Source: Lentinula raphanica
Lineage: Eukaryota > Basidiomycota > Agaricomycetes > Agaricales > Omphalotaceae
Length of the DNA: 64,000 nucleotides
Direction of reading: 5' to 3'
Assembly (NCBI GenBank): GCA_027919835.1
Contig: JANVFP010000002.1
Location: 806,001-870,000 of the forward strand
Shown here one piece after another: positions 1 to 10,249 of the stretch. Position numbers and translations under genes: made by a program. Each line of letters opens with the position of its first letter. The stretch's first letter is position 1. Below the pieces are notes generated by a model, which saw nothing but the letters and a program-made list of their open reading frames with translations, ran no database searches and was not told the DNA's origin.

Positions 1-776
1 TTCGACGAGCACGACGATTTTCCATAGAGGGAGGGACGATACCTATTTCTACAGGTCATGATGATAATTCAACATCAGGAGTCGAGTTTGAGTCTGTTCT
101 TAACCATATGCTCCTTGAGAACTTGAATTGGATGATTTGTTGGCCGCTACTTGGTTGATCTTGGTCGTATGGCGGTTACAGAGTGCATAAAAAGAAACCA
201 TATGCATCATCCTATAGCAATTCTGGTCAAAGTATCATATAGGACAGTTAGAACTTAGCAACGAATTGCAATTGGCGGGTCACAACATCAAATGATCAGC
301 CGGGAAGTGGCATAACTTGTCTTTCAGAGACGGGGTTTGTGTAGAAAAAAAGATGGAATTGTCGAGTTTCAAGGCGTATGTAGAAGATCAAAGGCAGCTG
401 AAGAACTTCTTGTTGAGATTGAGAGCTCAGAGAGTTGAAAGTTCGTGTAGAGAAAAGAGAGGAGAGGATCAAGAAGCTTGTGATGGGCCATCAATAAATT
501 CAGTTGAACCGAAATCACGGGTGGCGCGGTCATTGTGGTCGAAAGTTCTAAATCATTTAAAAGGCCATGGGAGCGAGTAGCGTGTTTATCTTCTTTTCCT
601 TTTTTCCCTTCATCTCCTCAGATTCTTTTCTCTCGAGCTCTTCGTCCACTGCTTGAAGCAGGACAACACATTCATTTTTTCATTTAGACCCCAGCTGCAC
701 TTCTTCACTCCCTAGCCAAGAACCAGATATCTACTCGGAATCAGACGGATTGAATCGACTTTAATTCTCGTTGACA
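1..776. other. Intergenic, no supported gene
   Basis: No exon set or family motif is visible. An open frame on the plus strand at 317-580 (87 codons) has no recognisable motif or signal peptide and is not called. The last 150 bp are pyrimidine-rich and probably hold the promoter and leader of the gene starting at 777. Confidence 0.5.
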
Positions 777-1984
777 ATGAAGTTTACGACTGCTCTTTTT
801 GCTGCTGGCGCGGCCATCGTTTCTGTCTCTTCGGTGCCCGTCCGACGTGATGTCGATCCCAACTTGGTACCCCAATTCGGTCTCGCTGCTGGTATAAACC
901 CGGATGGTACAGGTAATTTACTTCGCGTCGTCTTGAGCAATTGGACCATCGATGTTGATTTATGAACCCGCTAGGCAACTGCGATGGAATCAACGGACCA
1001 AATGGTCAACCCATTCTCATTCCTTGCAATTGTCCTCCGGATCGCAACACTTTCATTGCCGTGAGTTCTCCCGCGTTTCCGACTTTGTGACTTCCCCTCA
1101 AATAATGACTCCCTCTTCAGGACCTCAACGCCAACGTCGCGGCAGGTCATGCAACCAACAACCCAAGCATCGCGGTTTCCTTCCCTTCAGACAACTCCCA
1201 GGCATCCCAACTCGCTCGCATTGACGCCGCACTCGTCACGTTGCAAAACCTGAATGGAGCTGGTGTTGGATGCCCCGCTTCGTCTACGACCTTTGTCGCA
1301 CAACAGGCTGCTATTCAAGCTGGTACTACTGTTGCGGCTGCCGCACCAGCAGCGACAGCCGCCGCGGCTGCTGCTACTTCCGCTGCTCCAGCCACTGGTG
1401 GTGTAGACGTTTCTCTCGTTCCCGAATTTGGCGTTACAGCTGGCCAGAGCCCTGATGGTAAGAGTGTCTTTTGATGTTAGCATACTGTGTATCCTTATGA
1501 GTTCTCGGTTATCAAGGAACTGGAAACTGTATAGGTATGAGCTTTTTGTCCAGGATCGTCGATTTCCACAGCTGATCACGGTCTATCAGGTATCAACAAC
1601 ATCAAGATCCCTTGCACCTGCCCTCCTGACAGAGACACGTTCATCGCTGTAAGATTCATTCCCGGATTTCGATGACTCGTTGCGTTGTTCCATGACATCT
1701 GATTATTGTCCTCACTCGATGTAGGACTTGAACGCTAACGTTGCCGCTGGCCACGCAGTCAACAACCCTAGTGTCGCTGTGTCGTTCCCAACCGGTCAAA
1801 GCAATGCAGATGCAGCAGCTCGTATTGAAGCAGCTATCGTCACATTGCAAAACTTGAACGGTGCAGGTGTCGGTTGCCCTGCAGCGTCGACAACTTTCTC
1901 GGTATGTCTTTCAAGTCGAAAGTCGCTAGCTAGGTTAACTGATTGATTCTTTGTTCCAAGGCCCAATTGGCTGCAGTTCAGTGA
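777..1984 (+). CDS. Secreted protein with two tandem copies of a small cysteine-containing module
   Basis: Seven exons (777-912, 975-1060, 1121-1457, 1517-1534, 1590-1648, 1725-1901, 1961-1984) give 278 residues. The chosen ATG begins a typical secretion signal (MKFTTALFAAGAAIVSVSS). The mature protein holds two copies of a module of about 95 residues. Each copy has a V-P-x-F-G start, a CxCPPDR motif ending in TFIA, then DLNANVAAGHA, a VSFP stretch, and a VTLQNLNGAGVGCP motif near its end. An Ala/Thr-rich linker of about 30 residues joins them. The same module is familiar to me from uncharacterised basidiomycete secreted proteins, but I know no function for it. Splice positions before CxCPPDR and after TFIA are the same in both copies, so the duplication copied introns too. 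The second copy has one extra intron. No catalytic motif is seen. Confidence 0.85.
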
Positions 1985-3949
1985 GAACTTGAGTATGTTT
2001 TCAATTCTATTTGAACGGTTGAGAGGAGTAGAGACCAATACTGCGCTAGCGTAGTTCATAGGTGTAATTTAAAAGAGTCTGAGGTAGTTCAGCTCACATG
2101 AAGGAAGATATGGATTGAACAAAACTGCGTGTGTACTAAGGATTGACCTGAAGACTTGAGTTCTGCATGGTGGCGAACAGCTGGCGCGAATAACAACTTG
2201 TATTGATGGACTGCCTGGTAGATGTGTACAGTAAAAAGATTTACATGGATGAACGACAAGCACAATGACTACGCTCATTGAGCAGAGCCTTGACCTTCCA
2301 ACCTTGCACTACCAGTAGTACGAACACCTGCAATAGCGAATCAGCAAAAAGTTTCGTAGGAAACGCGGAGTATTTTCAGAAGGCTAGGTAAAAAAGTTGT
2401 CTGCACAATGAAGCAGCGATGTCTAGTCGCCTCTTGGAAACACGGACCATAGCAAAAGCATCATAAAAGAAGCGCAAAGAGTGGAAAGACACTCACTTGA
2501 GCCCAACAATCTAGAAATACAGCCTTGAACAGCCTGTTGGTCGAACGCTGAAAATTTTTTGACGTGTTGGTTTGGAAGGAAGAAGTGAGCGCTTGTTTTT
2601 TTTTCAGTTGGCGAGGTCACATGTGAGTTTTTAGCGCTGGCGTCCGGTCTAGACCGTCTTAGTAATACACCACCGTCATCCTCAACTTTACATAACTCTC
2701 AACTTGCTCTCAACCTGCTTGCATCTCTTAGGGGATTCGTTCACTTCTAGACACCTCGACACCCAGGGCTCTCAAAGATGGATCGACTCTCACGAAACTA
2801 CAGCCTCTAGCAGCGGCTAGCCTAAATTGTACTCGCGCTAGTTATCACCTAATTCTGGAGTCAACTCAACAACGAGAATGTCACATATCGTTGGCGGACG
2901 GTAGCAAGAAACGCTAATTCAGACGTGTCTTCCAAAAGAGGGAGGCATCTAGTAAAGCAAAAGTCTGCGTATCTCCATCCGGTCTTGATCCTATCCCAAA
3001 TCGGCAGTCCAATATTGACCAACATCATCGTCAACAGATGATGTCTTATATTCTCTGTACTCTAGTATCGGCATCCTCTTCCTACGAGAACTTCGGCTGA
3101 TTGTCATGCTTCAGGGATGATATACACGAACGCTCATGAAGGTAAGTTGGGCATCTGGTGTTACGATAATCTGTGAGTCGAACCGTCCACACCTGAAGCC
3201 CGCATCTCTCCGATAGGTAAATTGTAATATTACCGATTGGGTATTCTTTGTTCGGACTCGGACTTGATAGCAAAAGATGGTATGTAGATCGCCAATGATA
3301 TTCAAAGGGAAGTGATGGGGCACGTTTCATCAGGTATTCGCGGCAATAATGACCAGATTATTGGTTGCACAGCGGCACCCAAGCTCAGCTTCTACGTTGT
3401 AATTTTAGAGTCAGAGTGGTAAGCATCCTCATGCCTGATGATATCGCAAAAACGTTTCCTGACTGATTCTGTACTTGAATATCGGTTCTTCTACAGTATC
3501 CTCTCTAATCAAAATCTTTCCTCGGGAAGCGCTTTCCGCCCTCAACATTTCCAAGTTTGATATCTTAGTCAAAGGCTAGACCCTTTCATCTTCATCCCAC
3601 ACTTACATCAATCACCGGGATCGGGTTGGAAAGGATTGGAATGGCCATGGACTTGTCCTGTATTTGCCAGCTAGTGATGTCGATGAGGTCCTAGGATTTG
3701 CGTTTTTCATTTCCCCTGATGCCAATTCAAATAGATCTCAAAAACGTTGAATTCATTCAGAAAAGCCTCCAGATGTGTTTTTGGCCCGTAATGCATGTCG
3801 TTGTGCAGCATCAACATGCCAGTACTAGAGCTAAAGTTTTTCTAACTACTAAGATCCAGGAATCGTGACACAGCGAAAAAATTGACACGCGATTCAGATG
3901 CGACGTCATATGCCCATCTTTCTTCTAGACTCTCACCACCATCGCAGAT
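1985..3949. other. Intergenic, 2 kb, no gene seen
   Basis: Only short unsupported open frames occur on either strand, with no splice-consistent exon chain. The region separates two plus-strand genes and should hold the terminator of the secreted-protein gene and the promoter of the quinone oxidoreductase gene. Confidence 0.5.
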
Positions 3950-5447
3950 ATGCTCGCAATTCTTGTCAAAGACGGTAAAGGTCCTATCGAGAACCTTCAT
4001 CTTGGCGAGTTCCCTGAGCCGGAGCTCAAATATGGCCAAGTAATGGTGAAAGTAAGAAAAGGCATTATTGTTTGGGATCCACTTGATTAACTTGAATGAT
4101 TCGAAGATTAAAGCCTTCGGATTGAACAGGATGGACATCCTCCAGCGTAAAGGGAACTATCCGGTCCCCCCTGGAGCATCTGAAGTTCTGGGAGTCGAGT
4201 TTTCAGGAACTGTGAGTGAATTGGGAGAAGGTATAACCAAATTCAAAGTGAACGATGAAGTTTTTGGCATTGCTGGAGGAGTGAGAACACTTCCGTCGGT
4301 TTGGCTTATGCGGCCACTGAAGCTAATGCGGGAAGCACTGTATAGGGTGCATATGCCCAGTATATCGCGGTCTATGAAACCCATCTCCTGCCAAAGCCAT
4401 CTCATCTCAGCTGGACCGACGCCGCCAGCATACCAGAGGTGTTCCTAACAGGCACGATGTTCCCATCCTCGTTATTGGTCTAATCTTTTTTATGCGCCTC
4501 GTGACAGCCTATCAAGCCCTTGTGGTGTACGGCGAGATGAAGGAGGGCGAAAACGTGTTGGTACATGCGTCTGCGTCCGGGGTTGGGATTGCCGCCGTTC
4601 AGCTGGCGCGTGTCAGAGGAGCGTAAGTCGAGAAGATTATATCTGCTTAGTGCTTGCGTACCTGAATTGACCACCTGGATGTAGCAAGGCCGTGATATCG
4701 ACTGCTTCTACGAAAGAGAAACTAGATTGGTTAGTCAACATTCCTAATGGTGCCACGAACGTGGTCAACTACAAGACTCAAGATTTCGCCCAAGAGGTCA
4801 AGAAAATAACCGGTAATAAGGGCGTAGATGTGATCATCGACTTTGTCGGTCAAAGCCATTGGAACAAAAATATCGAATCAATGGCAATGGACGGTCGTAT
4901 GACAATGCTCGCTCTTTTGAGTGGTGTGTATACGCGATCCTTTCCCCAGTGTGGTGCCTGTGCAGTTAACGAAGATGCGTAGGGAATAAGGTATCAGAGT
5001 TCGAACTAAGCGCTCTTCTCTACAAACGTCTCCGCATCCAAGGCTCCACGCTTCGCTCTCGTACCGTGGACTACCAAGCAGATCTCATCAAGAGGTAACG
5101 AAATGATATATGCATCATAGTCAAGTAAGATCGCACTAACTCGGAATACTATAACTTTTTCCAGATTCACCAACGACGTACTTGGCTTAATCAGTGGCCA
5201 GGACGGAGAGGGGCCAATTAAAACATATGTTCATAAGGTTAGTAGTACATAGTAGCTTTGAAGGTCCACCCTGTGAAGTCTATTGAACTTGAATGCAGGT
5301 CTACTCATGGAAACAGATCCAAGATGCCCACAGAGATATGGAAGGAAATCAGACAATGTCTGTTGGCTGATTATTACTTTTATTCATTCCCCTCAGATTC
5401 CTCACACACAACTTCACAGAGGCAAATTGGTTGCAGTCGTGGACTGA
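3950..5447 (+). CDS. Zinc-independent quinone oxidoreductase, PIG3/TP53I3 type (MDR superfamily)
   Basis: Nine exons (3950-4051, 4107-4280, 4346-4451, 4508-4622, 4685-4923, 4983-5094, 5165-5237, 5299-5357, 5420-5447) give 335 residues, the usual length for this family. The N-terminal GroES-like half shows NRMDILQRKGNYPVPPGAS followed by LGVEFSGTV, the PIG3 signature. The Rossmann half has the NADPH-binding ASGVGIAAVQLAR motif (the AxxGVGxA pattern), then GVDVIIDFVG. The likely reaction is NADPH-dependent reduction of quinones or enones in the cytosol. The zinc ligands of classical alcohol dehydrogenases are absent, as expected. Intron 3 (4452-4507) has to use a GC donor: the conserved SIPEVFLTAYQAL frame is only restored that way. 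The gene stands alone, with a MITE about 0.9 kb downstream. Confidence 0.9.
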
Positions 5448-6384
5448 GCATGGCCACGACTTGTCTAGCCTGATTCCCCCCACTATCCCGATGAAGTACA
5501 ATTTGGAGAAGAAATAATTCAACATTCGTCGCGCAAACCGGAGTCTTTACTCAGAAATGTTCATGTTCATGTTAATCAACGCGACCTGTGCGCGTTCTAC
5601 CTCCGTATCCATTTTTCTTGCTAAAGCCGCAGCTTTCCGCGATAATACTGTGTGGGATGTCGCAATCGGCTCGTATCTGAATGTTGTTGAATCGTCTAAA
5701 AGAAAATACAAGGTCAGGTTCGATCAAATCCAAATGCCAGGTAAGTTAACATTTTCTGCGTCAAAGTGAATATTCCGTGGCGTCTCCAATCGTGAGACTG
5801 TTCGCCCCGAGGAGTGAGGGGGGAAGGGTCAAATATAGGTTCGAAGAGTCAGAGACGAAATCCACGCGCGTTCATGGTCGAAATGCAGTATGGAATTTTG
5901 TACCCAAACAAAAATACCTCCGCCGCAGTGGCTTCTTCGGGGATTGTTTTTTGGCTTCTTTCTGCCAAGAATCTCCATTCGTCACGGATATCTCTTCTCC
6001 CCCCTTCTTCTTTCATCATGTTTAGCGACATAAGAAACCCCGGACCGTAAGGAAAGTTGCCGCAGAAAGTCAAGAAACCGAATTCTTCGCAAGTCTGGTA
6101 ATTAATAATGCCTGACGGTGCGTTCTTCTTCTAGTGGCTGAGGCCAATGGAAGAATCCGCTTTAGCGAACCACTGTACACAGTACTGCTCCCGACACCGA
6201 TGGAGTCAAGTTGGGTTTCCGCCACCTCATAGATCTTAGAATGATAACGCTGTCAACAGTAAGTAATCACTCATTCTCATCTTTCTGTCGACACTGGCAG
6301 CGAGCTTTGATTTCTGAAATGTGCACGAACAGGAGCAGTGTCACACAATACGTGGATGATCATCTCATCAACGAGCTCCAGACC
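5448..6384. other. Intergenic between quinone oxidoreductase gene and MITE
   Basis: Several short open frames on both strands show no family motif and cannot be joined through splice signals into a convincing protein. The right edge (6377-6384) is the left copy of the target duplication of the MITE. Confidence 0.45.
6377..6384. repeat. 8-bp target site duplication, left copy (MITE 1)
   Basis: TCCAGACC immediately precedes the left inverted terminus and is repeated exactly at 7135-7142 after the right terminus. Confidence 0.9.
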
Positions 6385-7134
6385 AGGACCCCTGATAATA
6401 CGGTCAGAGGTTCAGTACCCAAAGGGTGAAATTTTGGCAAAATTTTTAGGTCGGGTATGATGCAAAGGGCAAAATTTAGGGCAAATTTTTACCACATCTA
6501 CGGTTAACTAAAGGGCCAAAACGGGGCAGCCCTTGGTACATGTCCAGTTGCAAAAGAGGCAAATTTAGGAGTGGTCTTATCCATTAGAAGGTCGAACACT
6601 GTTCTCCATTGACAGCCTTTGACTTAGTGGTAGCTACATAATACCTCATAGAACCCTTCTCACTCTTAAACTGTAGACAGCTATTACACTAAAATCTCGG
6701 GAATTATCATGAATTAGACAGTAAAGACACTAACAGCTTCAACAATAGACCTCATGACCATTTCACATATGTACCCCAATAGCATTCCTTCATATGTTCA
6801 GCACAATGCGAGATTTAGACCAAGAACTCGAAGACCTACAGCCACCCACGAGTGGTGGCAGAGGTGTTGAGGGCATGCAATATGCAAAAGAAGCGTGGGC
6901 CTCCTGATACTTCAGGGAGCTCTGAGAAGTGGCAGAGAACATAATTAAGTATCTACAGTTGCATACAGAGCGGAATTGAGCAATTTGGAGGTACGATACA
7001 AAAAGAGCAAAATTTGGACCCAAAATTTAAGGTCCTGTGAAAAGGGTGAATTTTGGCAAATTTGCTGTCACGAAAAAAGGGTGAAATTTGACCATGTCCG
7101 GTACTGGACCTCTGACCGTATTATCAGGGGTCCT
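6385..7134. mobile_element. MITE-like non-autonomous DNA transposon, copy 1 (750 bp)
   Basis: The termini are 35-bp inverted repeats (6385-6419 and 7100-7134) that differ at one position and start AGGACCCCTGATAATACGGT. Perfect 8-bp duplications flank the element. Inside each end lie clustered copies of a GGGCAAAATTT-like motif in inverted orientation, resembling subterminal transposase-binding repeats. No transposase-like frame is present, so the element must be mobilised in trans. The 8-bp duplication fits hAT, but P-like or Zisupton-type families also make 8-bp duplications. A related copy lies at 60363-60845 in the opposite orientation. Confidence 0.92.
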
Positions 7135-7142
7135 TCCAGACC
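7135..7142. repeat. 8-bp target site duplication, right copy (MITE 1)
   Basis: TCCAGACC, identical to 6377-6384. Confidence 0.9.
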
Positions 7143-7853
7143 TTTCTCACTGGCAGCGTGTCACAACAACGGGGTTCACCGCAAATTGGATCATACATAC
7201 CAACAATCAAGAAATGGTAGTACTATTCATCCAATGACGGAATTCGACTCTGCCCGAGGACAGAAATGGGTTTGACTAACTCCTCCAATCACACGAGAAT
7301 GAATCGGTAGAGCACCGAAGGTTCATGATATATAAATGGCCTCCGAAGCAAACAGTAAATCTTCATATGAAGATGAATGAAATACCCGCGTGGACCGGTG
7401 GTCAAAGAACGAACTGGTCCATGCTGTGCAGAGGATATCATTCATTTTGCGCTCAGTTTTCCTGTTGATGACAATGAAAACAAGTGCCTATCCCAAAGTT
7501 AGCGCGTCAAATTGCGAGGCACGAGGCTTTCTAAATTCCGAGTGCGTGGGCATCACCTTTGAATACTAGCGGGATTGAAGCTGTGTACTAACAGTGTGGT
7601 ATATACCCTTCTCCAAAGATTGATTGAAAATATTGGTGAAACGAGACAAGGATGATGGTTTTTGCCTAGAGACGTCAATATCAATAATTTTGTGAGATTA
7701 GCCCGAAAAAAAATTTCGAACGATACGATATGAACTCTCTTACGAGAGTTGCTTTTGTGACGGCACCGTCACAGTGCCTCCTTTACGATTCGAGTCAGCG
7801 CGTGTCAGATCCAAAGCTATTCTCCTTTGTTCGGACATTGCCTTCAAGCGGGA
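7143..7853. other. Intergenic, no gene seen
   Basis: No motif-bearing frame. The 3' end should contain upstream regulatory sequence of the TATA-driven unit at 7854. Confidence 0.45.
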
Positions 7854-7860
7854 TATAAAA
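7854..7860 (+). promoter_or_regulatory. TATA box
   Basis: A clear TATAAAA lies in GGGATATAAAAGG, 112-118 bp upstream of the ATG at 7972, with pyrimidine-rich sequence between them. Such clean TATA boxes mark regulated genes in fungi, which raises the chance that this small unit is transcribed. Confidence 0.6.
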
Positions 7861-7971
7861 GGTACAGCTCTGCTTCGCCTTTTCAGCCAAGTTCTTGTGC
7901 TTTCCTCCTCCAGCACCGAGGCTCATCCAAACATTCTCTTGCTTCGTCATAAACACATCTCTGCTCTTACA

Positions 7972-8061
7972 ATGAGTAAGCCACAATCTGGAGGAAACCA
8001 AGGAGGTAGCCAAGGAGGCGTACGAGGAGCTGCCTCTTCTACTGGCCCTGTATTCTTCTGA
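7972..8061 (+). CDS. Candidate 29-residue Gly/Ser-rich peptide
   Basis: The ATG at 7972 opens 29 codons reading MSKPQSGGNQGGSQGGVRGA and then ASSTGPVFF. There is no signal peptide, no cysteine and no C-terminal CaaX, so it is not a mating pheromone precursor of the usual basidiomycete type. Support comes from position: a good TATA box about 115 bp upstream and a pyrimidine-rich leader. The transcript may be longer. A spliced continuation into 8167-8355, or a non-coding role, is equally possible. I do not recognise a family. Confidence 0.35.
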   Translation: MSKPQSGGNQGGSQGGVRGAASSTGPVFF

Positions 8062-8683
8062 ATACCACTGGCCCCCGTCACACCAACATCCTGTTGGTGA
8101 AACCTACCCATCTGCACCTACAATGCACAATCAAAACATTCCCTTCCTATCATCACCGACTGCATCATGCGGTCGTCTAATCCAAGACTACCATCTTGTA
8201 TAATCCATGCTAATAATTGCGCGAACATTTCTCTCGCGCCCCCCACCGATGTGAAGCTTTCGAACGAGTTCGTACAGGGTATCCTTGTTGACTCAATCGA
8301 GCTACAGCGAGTTGTCAACGCTGGTGTCGGTGGTAGATCTAGAGGCGAAGAATGACTATGGACCAAAGATCGGGCCACCAGAAAGAGTGGCAGAACCCCT
8401 ATTCGTTGTATTACTTGTCCTAGGATAATCTCTGGCTTGGTTTAGAGTATTAGTTAATCGTCGTGTATTCAGAGACTGTACAAACTAGCGTACCATTTAG
8501 TAGTAACCCCATTCTGCCAATAGCCGTGTATAATTTATCTCGTTTCTTCGTCTTCAGACATTTCACATGCGGCATCTTTGAGTTGAAGACGGTCTTCTCC
8601 TACGACTCGAGACACAAAGGGTTTACGAAAGCTCTATCATATATTTCCTAAAGCGATATGGTAAACTGCGTTCCGAAGTGTTG
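8062..8683. other. Intergenic; short hairpin at 8082-8098
   Basis: A 7-bp perfect stem (ACCAACA with TGTTGGT) around a 3-nt loop sits at 8082-8098, 20 bp after the stop of the small ORF. A plus-strand open frame at 8167-8355 and a minus-strand frame at 8118-8378 overlap each other and carry no motif. The 3' end is the downstream region of the minus-strand hydrolase gene. Confidence 0.35.
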
Positions 8684-9893
8684 CTAAAGCTTGCCTCTGA
8701 TCCCCGACATCCAAATTCCGGATTTAAGGGTACGTTGTTGGTGCTTCTCCCACCATTCCAAAATGATATTTACCACTTCATCCTGGCGTCCAGTAAAATT
8801 GTGATCGGCATCCTCCATCAAATGGAGGTTATGAGTTCCTGGACTCCTCTCACTCAACGCCCGAGCATAGATAATCGCATCATACCTTCAAACGGGAGAC
8901 AGCAGAATGTATCAGGTTTTGAACGGCAAGAATGATTCGACAGACAATCACATACGAAGGCACGGCATCATCTGACAGCCCATGTATTGTCAAAACATCG
9001 GTGGATGCAGGAAACGAATTCCAAACGAAAGAGGTATCCCAATTTGCAAAGGTTTTCAAATCCTCGGGAAAGATCTTGAATGACACCTGTTTTCGGGCGA
9101 CTATGGGAGACCAAACGTGATGTCCTTCCGTAGACATAGATTGTTGCCATTTCTTGATATCTTCCCTCTCTGATCCCAGGTATTGGCGAGTTCAAGTTGA
9201 ATCAAAGGCCGATCACATACCTAATAGTTTCTGCAGATGGTATCGAATATAGTGTTCGGTATAAGGAAGAACAGGCCATTGACACACCTTCATTCTATAT
9301 CTGCCGGAAGCATTGACGAATCCAGATATTTGGGAGCCTTCCTCAGAGGTGCAAATCCAACGAAAAGCAACAATTGACCCTCTACTGTGGCCTACCACAA
9401 GATCAACTACATAGCCATAGTGGACTTGAAGAAACTCCACAACTATCCGTAGATCTTCTAGATCATCAGCAAGTCCCCCTTGCTTCCAAACACCCGGCGT
9501 TTCGTGGTTACCCCTTTGGAACAGTCAGGTGGAATCTCATCAAAGTAAAGGTATACTAGCCGGAAATCGAAACGGAACGAGTCCACTGGAAGACGAAGGG
9601 CGAGGCGTTTCAGAAACAGGTAATCTTTATGGCTGTTTGCGGCCTATGAATACAGCTCTCGATGTTTGAGTGGGTTATATGAACACTAACCCCGCAGCAC
9701 CATGGAGGATCTGATCCATAATCAGTGAACGGAAGAGGAGAACAAGAACATCCTCATATAGACACACCAATGCAATCTTACGACCAGGGCAAGGTTTGGC
9801 CTCCGAGACTTGTTCTAGCACGCCCACAATAGAGCAATCCGGCTCGGTAGAATGTGGAATCAGAACCTTGGTCGAAATGTGGCCAGCCATCAT
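8684..9893 (-). CDS. Alpha/beta hydrolase (serine esterase-like)
   Basis: Six exons on the minus strand (9893-9768, 9710-9691, 9632-9561, 9513-9221, 9169-8956, 8885-8684) give 308 residues. The fold signature is complete: LILHGAAGHKDY near the N terminus (oxyanion hole), FRFDFRGNHET, the nucleophile elbow GHSRG, the acid in IHGLSDDAVP and the histidine in DADHNF. This is the cytosolic esterase-like group common in basidiomycetes; the substrate cannot be read from sequence. Exon 2 is only 20 nt. Intron 3 (9514-9560, 47 bp) uses a GC donor, required to keep the conserved FRGN motif in frame. The start ATG at 9893 is followed directly by a second ATG at 9890, and either could be used. Confidence 0.88.
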
Positions 9894-10249
9894 GGATCAA
9901 GCACAGAGAAATACGGTGAAGAAAACATGAGATACGGGAAATGAAGAGAAGCCGCGCCCGGTAGTTTCTCACGGAATCTCGGTGGATAAGTACTTAGTTG
10001 CAGTTTAGCTTCGAGCTTAAGCTTAGAGCACAATGCATTACTTGCCAGTATGAGCTACCAGTACCCCCTTCTGCATGCCATTCGCTCGAAGCAAAAAATA
10101 GAGAGAAACGAAAGAGTTCTCGAGTTGAAGGGCACGCCCCTATGCGTGTGAAAAGCAAGGCAAACGCCGAGTCTTCAAATTTTTTGCTGAGCGCTTGACT
10201 TCAATTTCTTCCCGCTGAACTTCAAGTCTGCTTCAAGTTTCTTCTCTTC
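9894..10249. promoter_or_regulatory. Divergent intergenic region between hydrolase and L1-domain gene
   Basis: 356 bp separate two divergently oriented start codons, so both promoters must lie here. I see no strong TATA box or other named element. Confidence 0.5.

Noticed and set aside
7774..8061. Longer reading of the small peptide frame starting at 7774
   Set aside because: It would begin upstream of the TATA box at 7854, so the transcript could not include that start; the ATG at 7972 is the plausible one.
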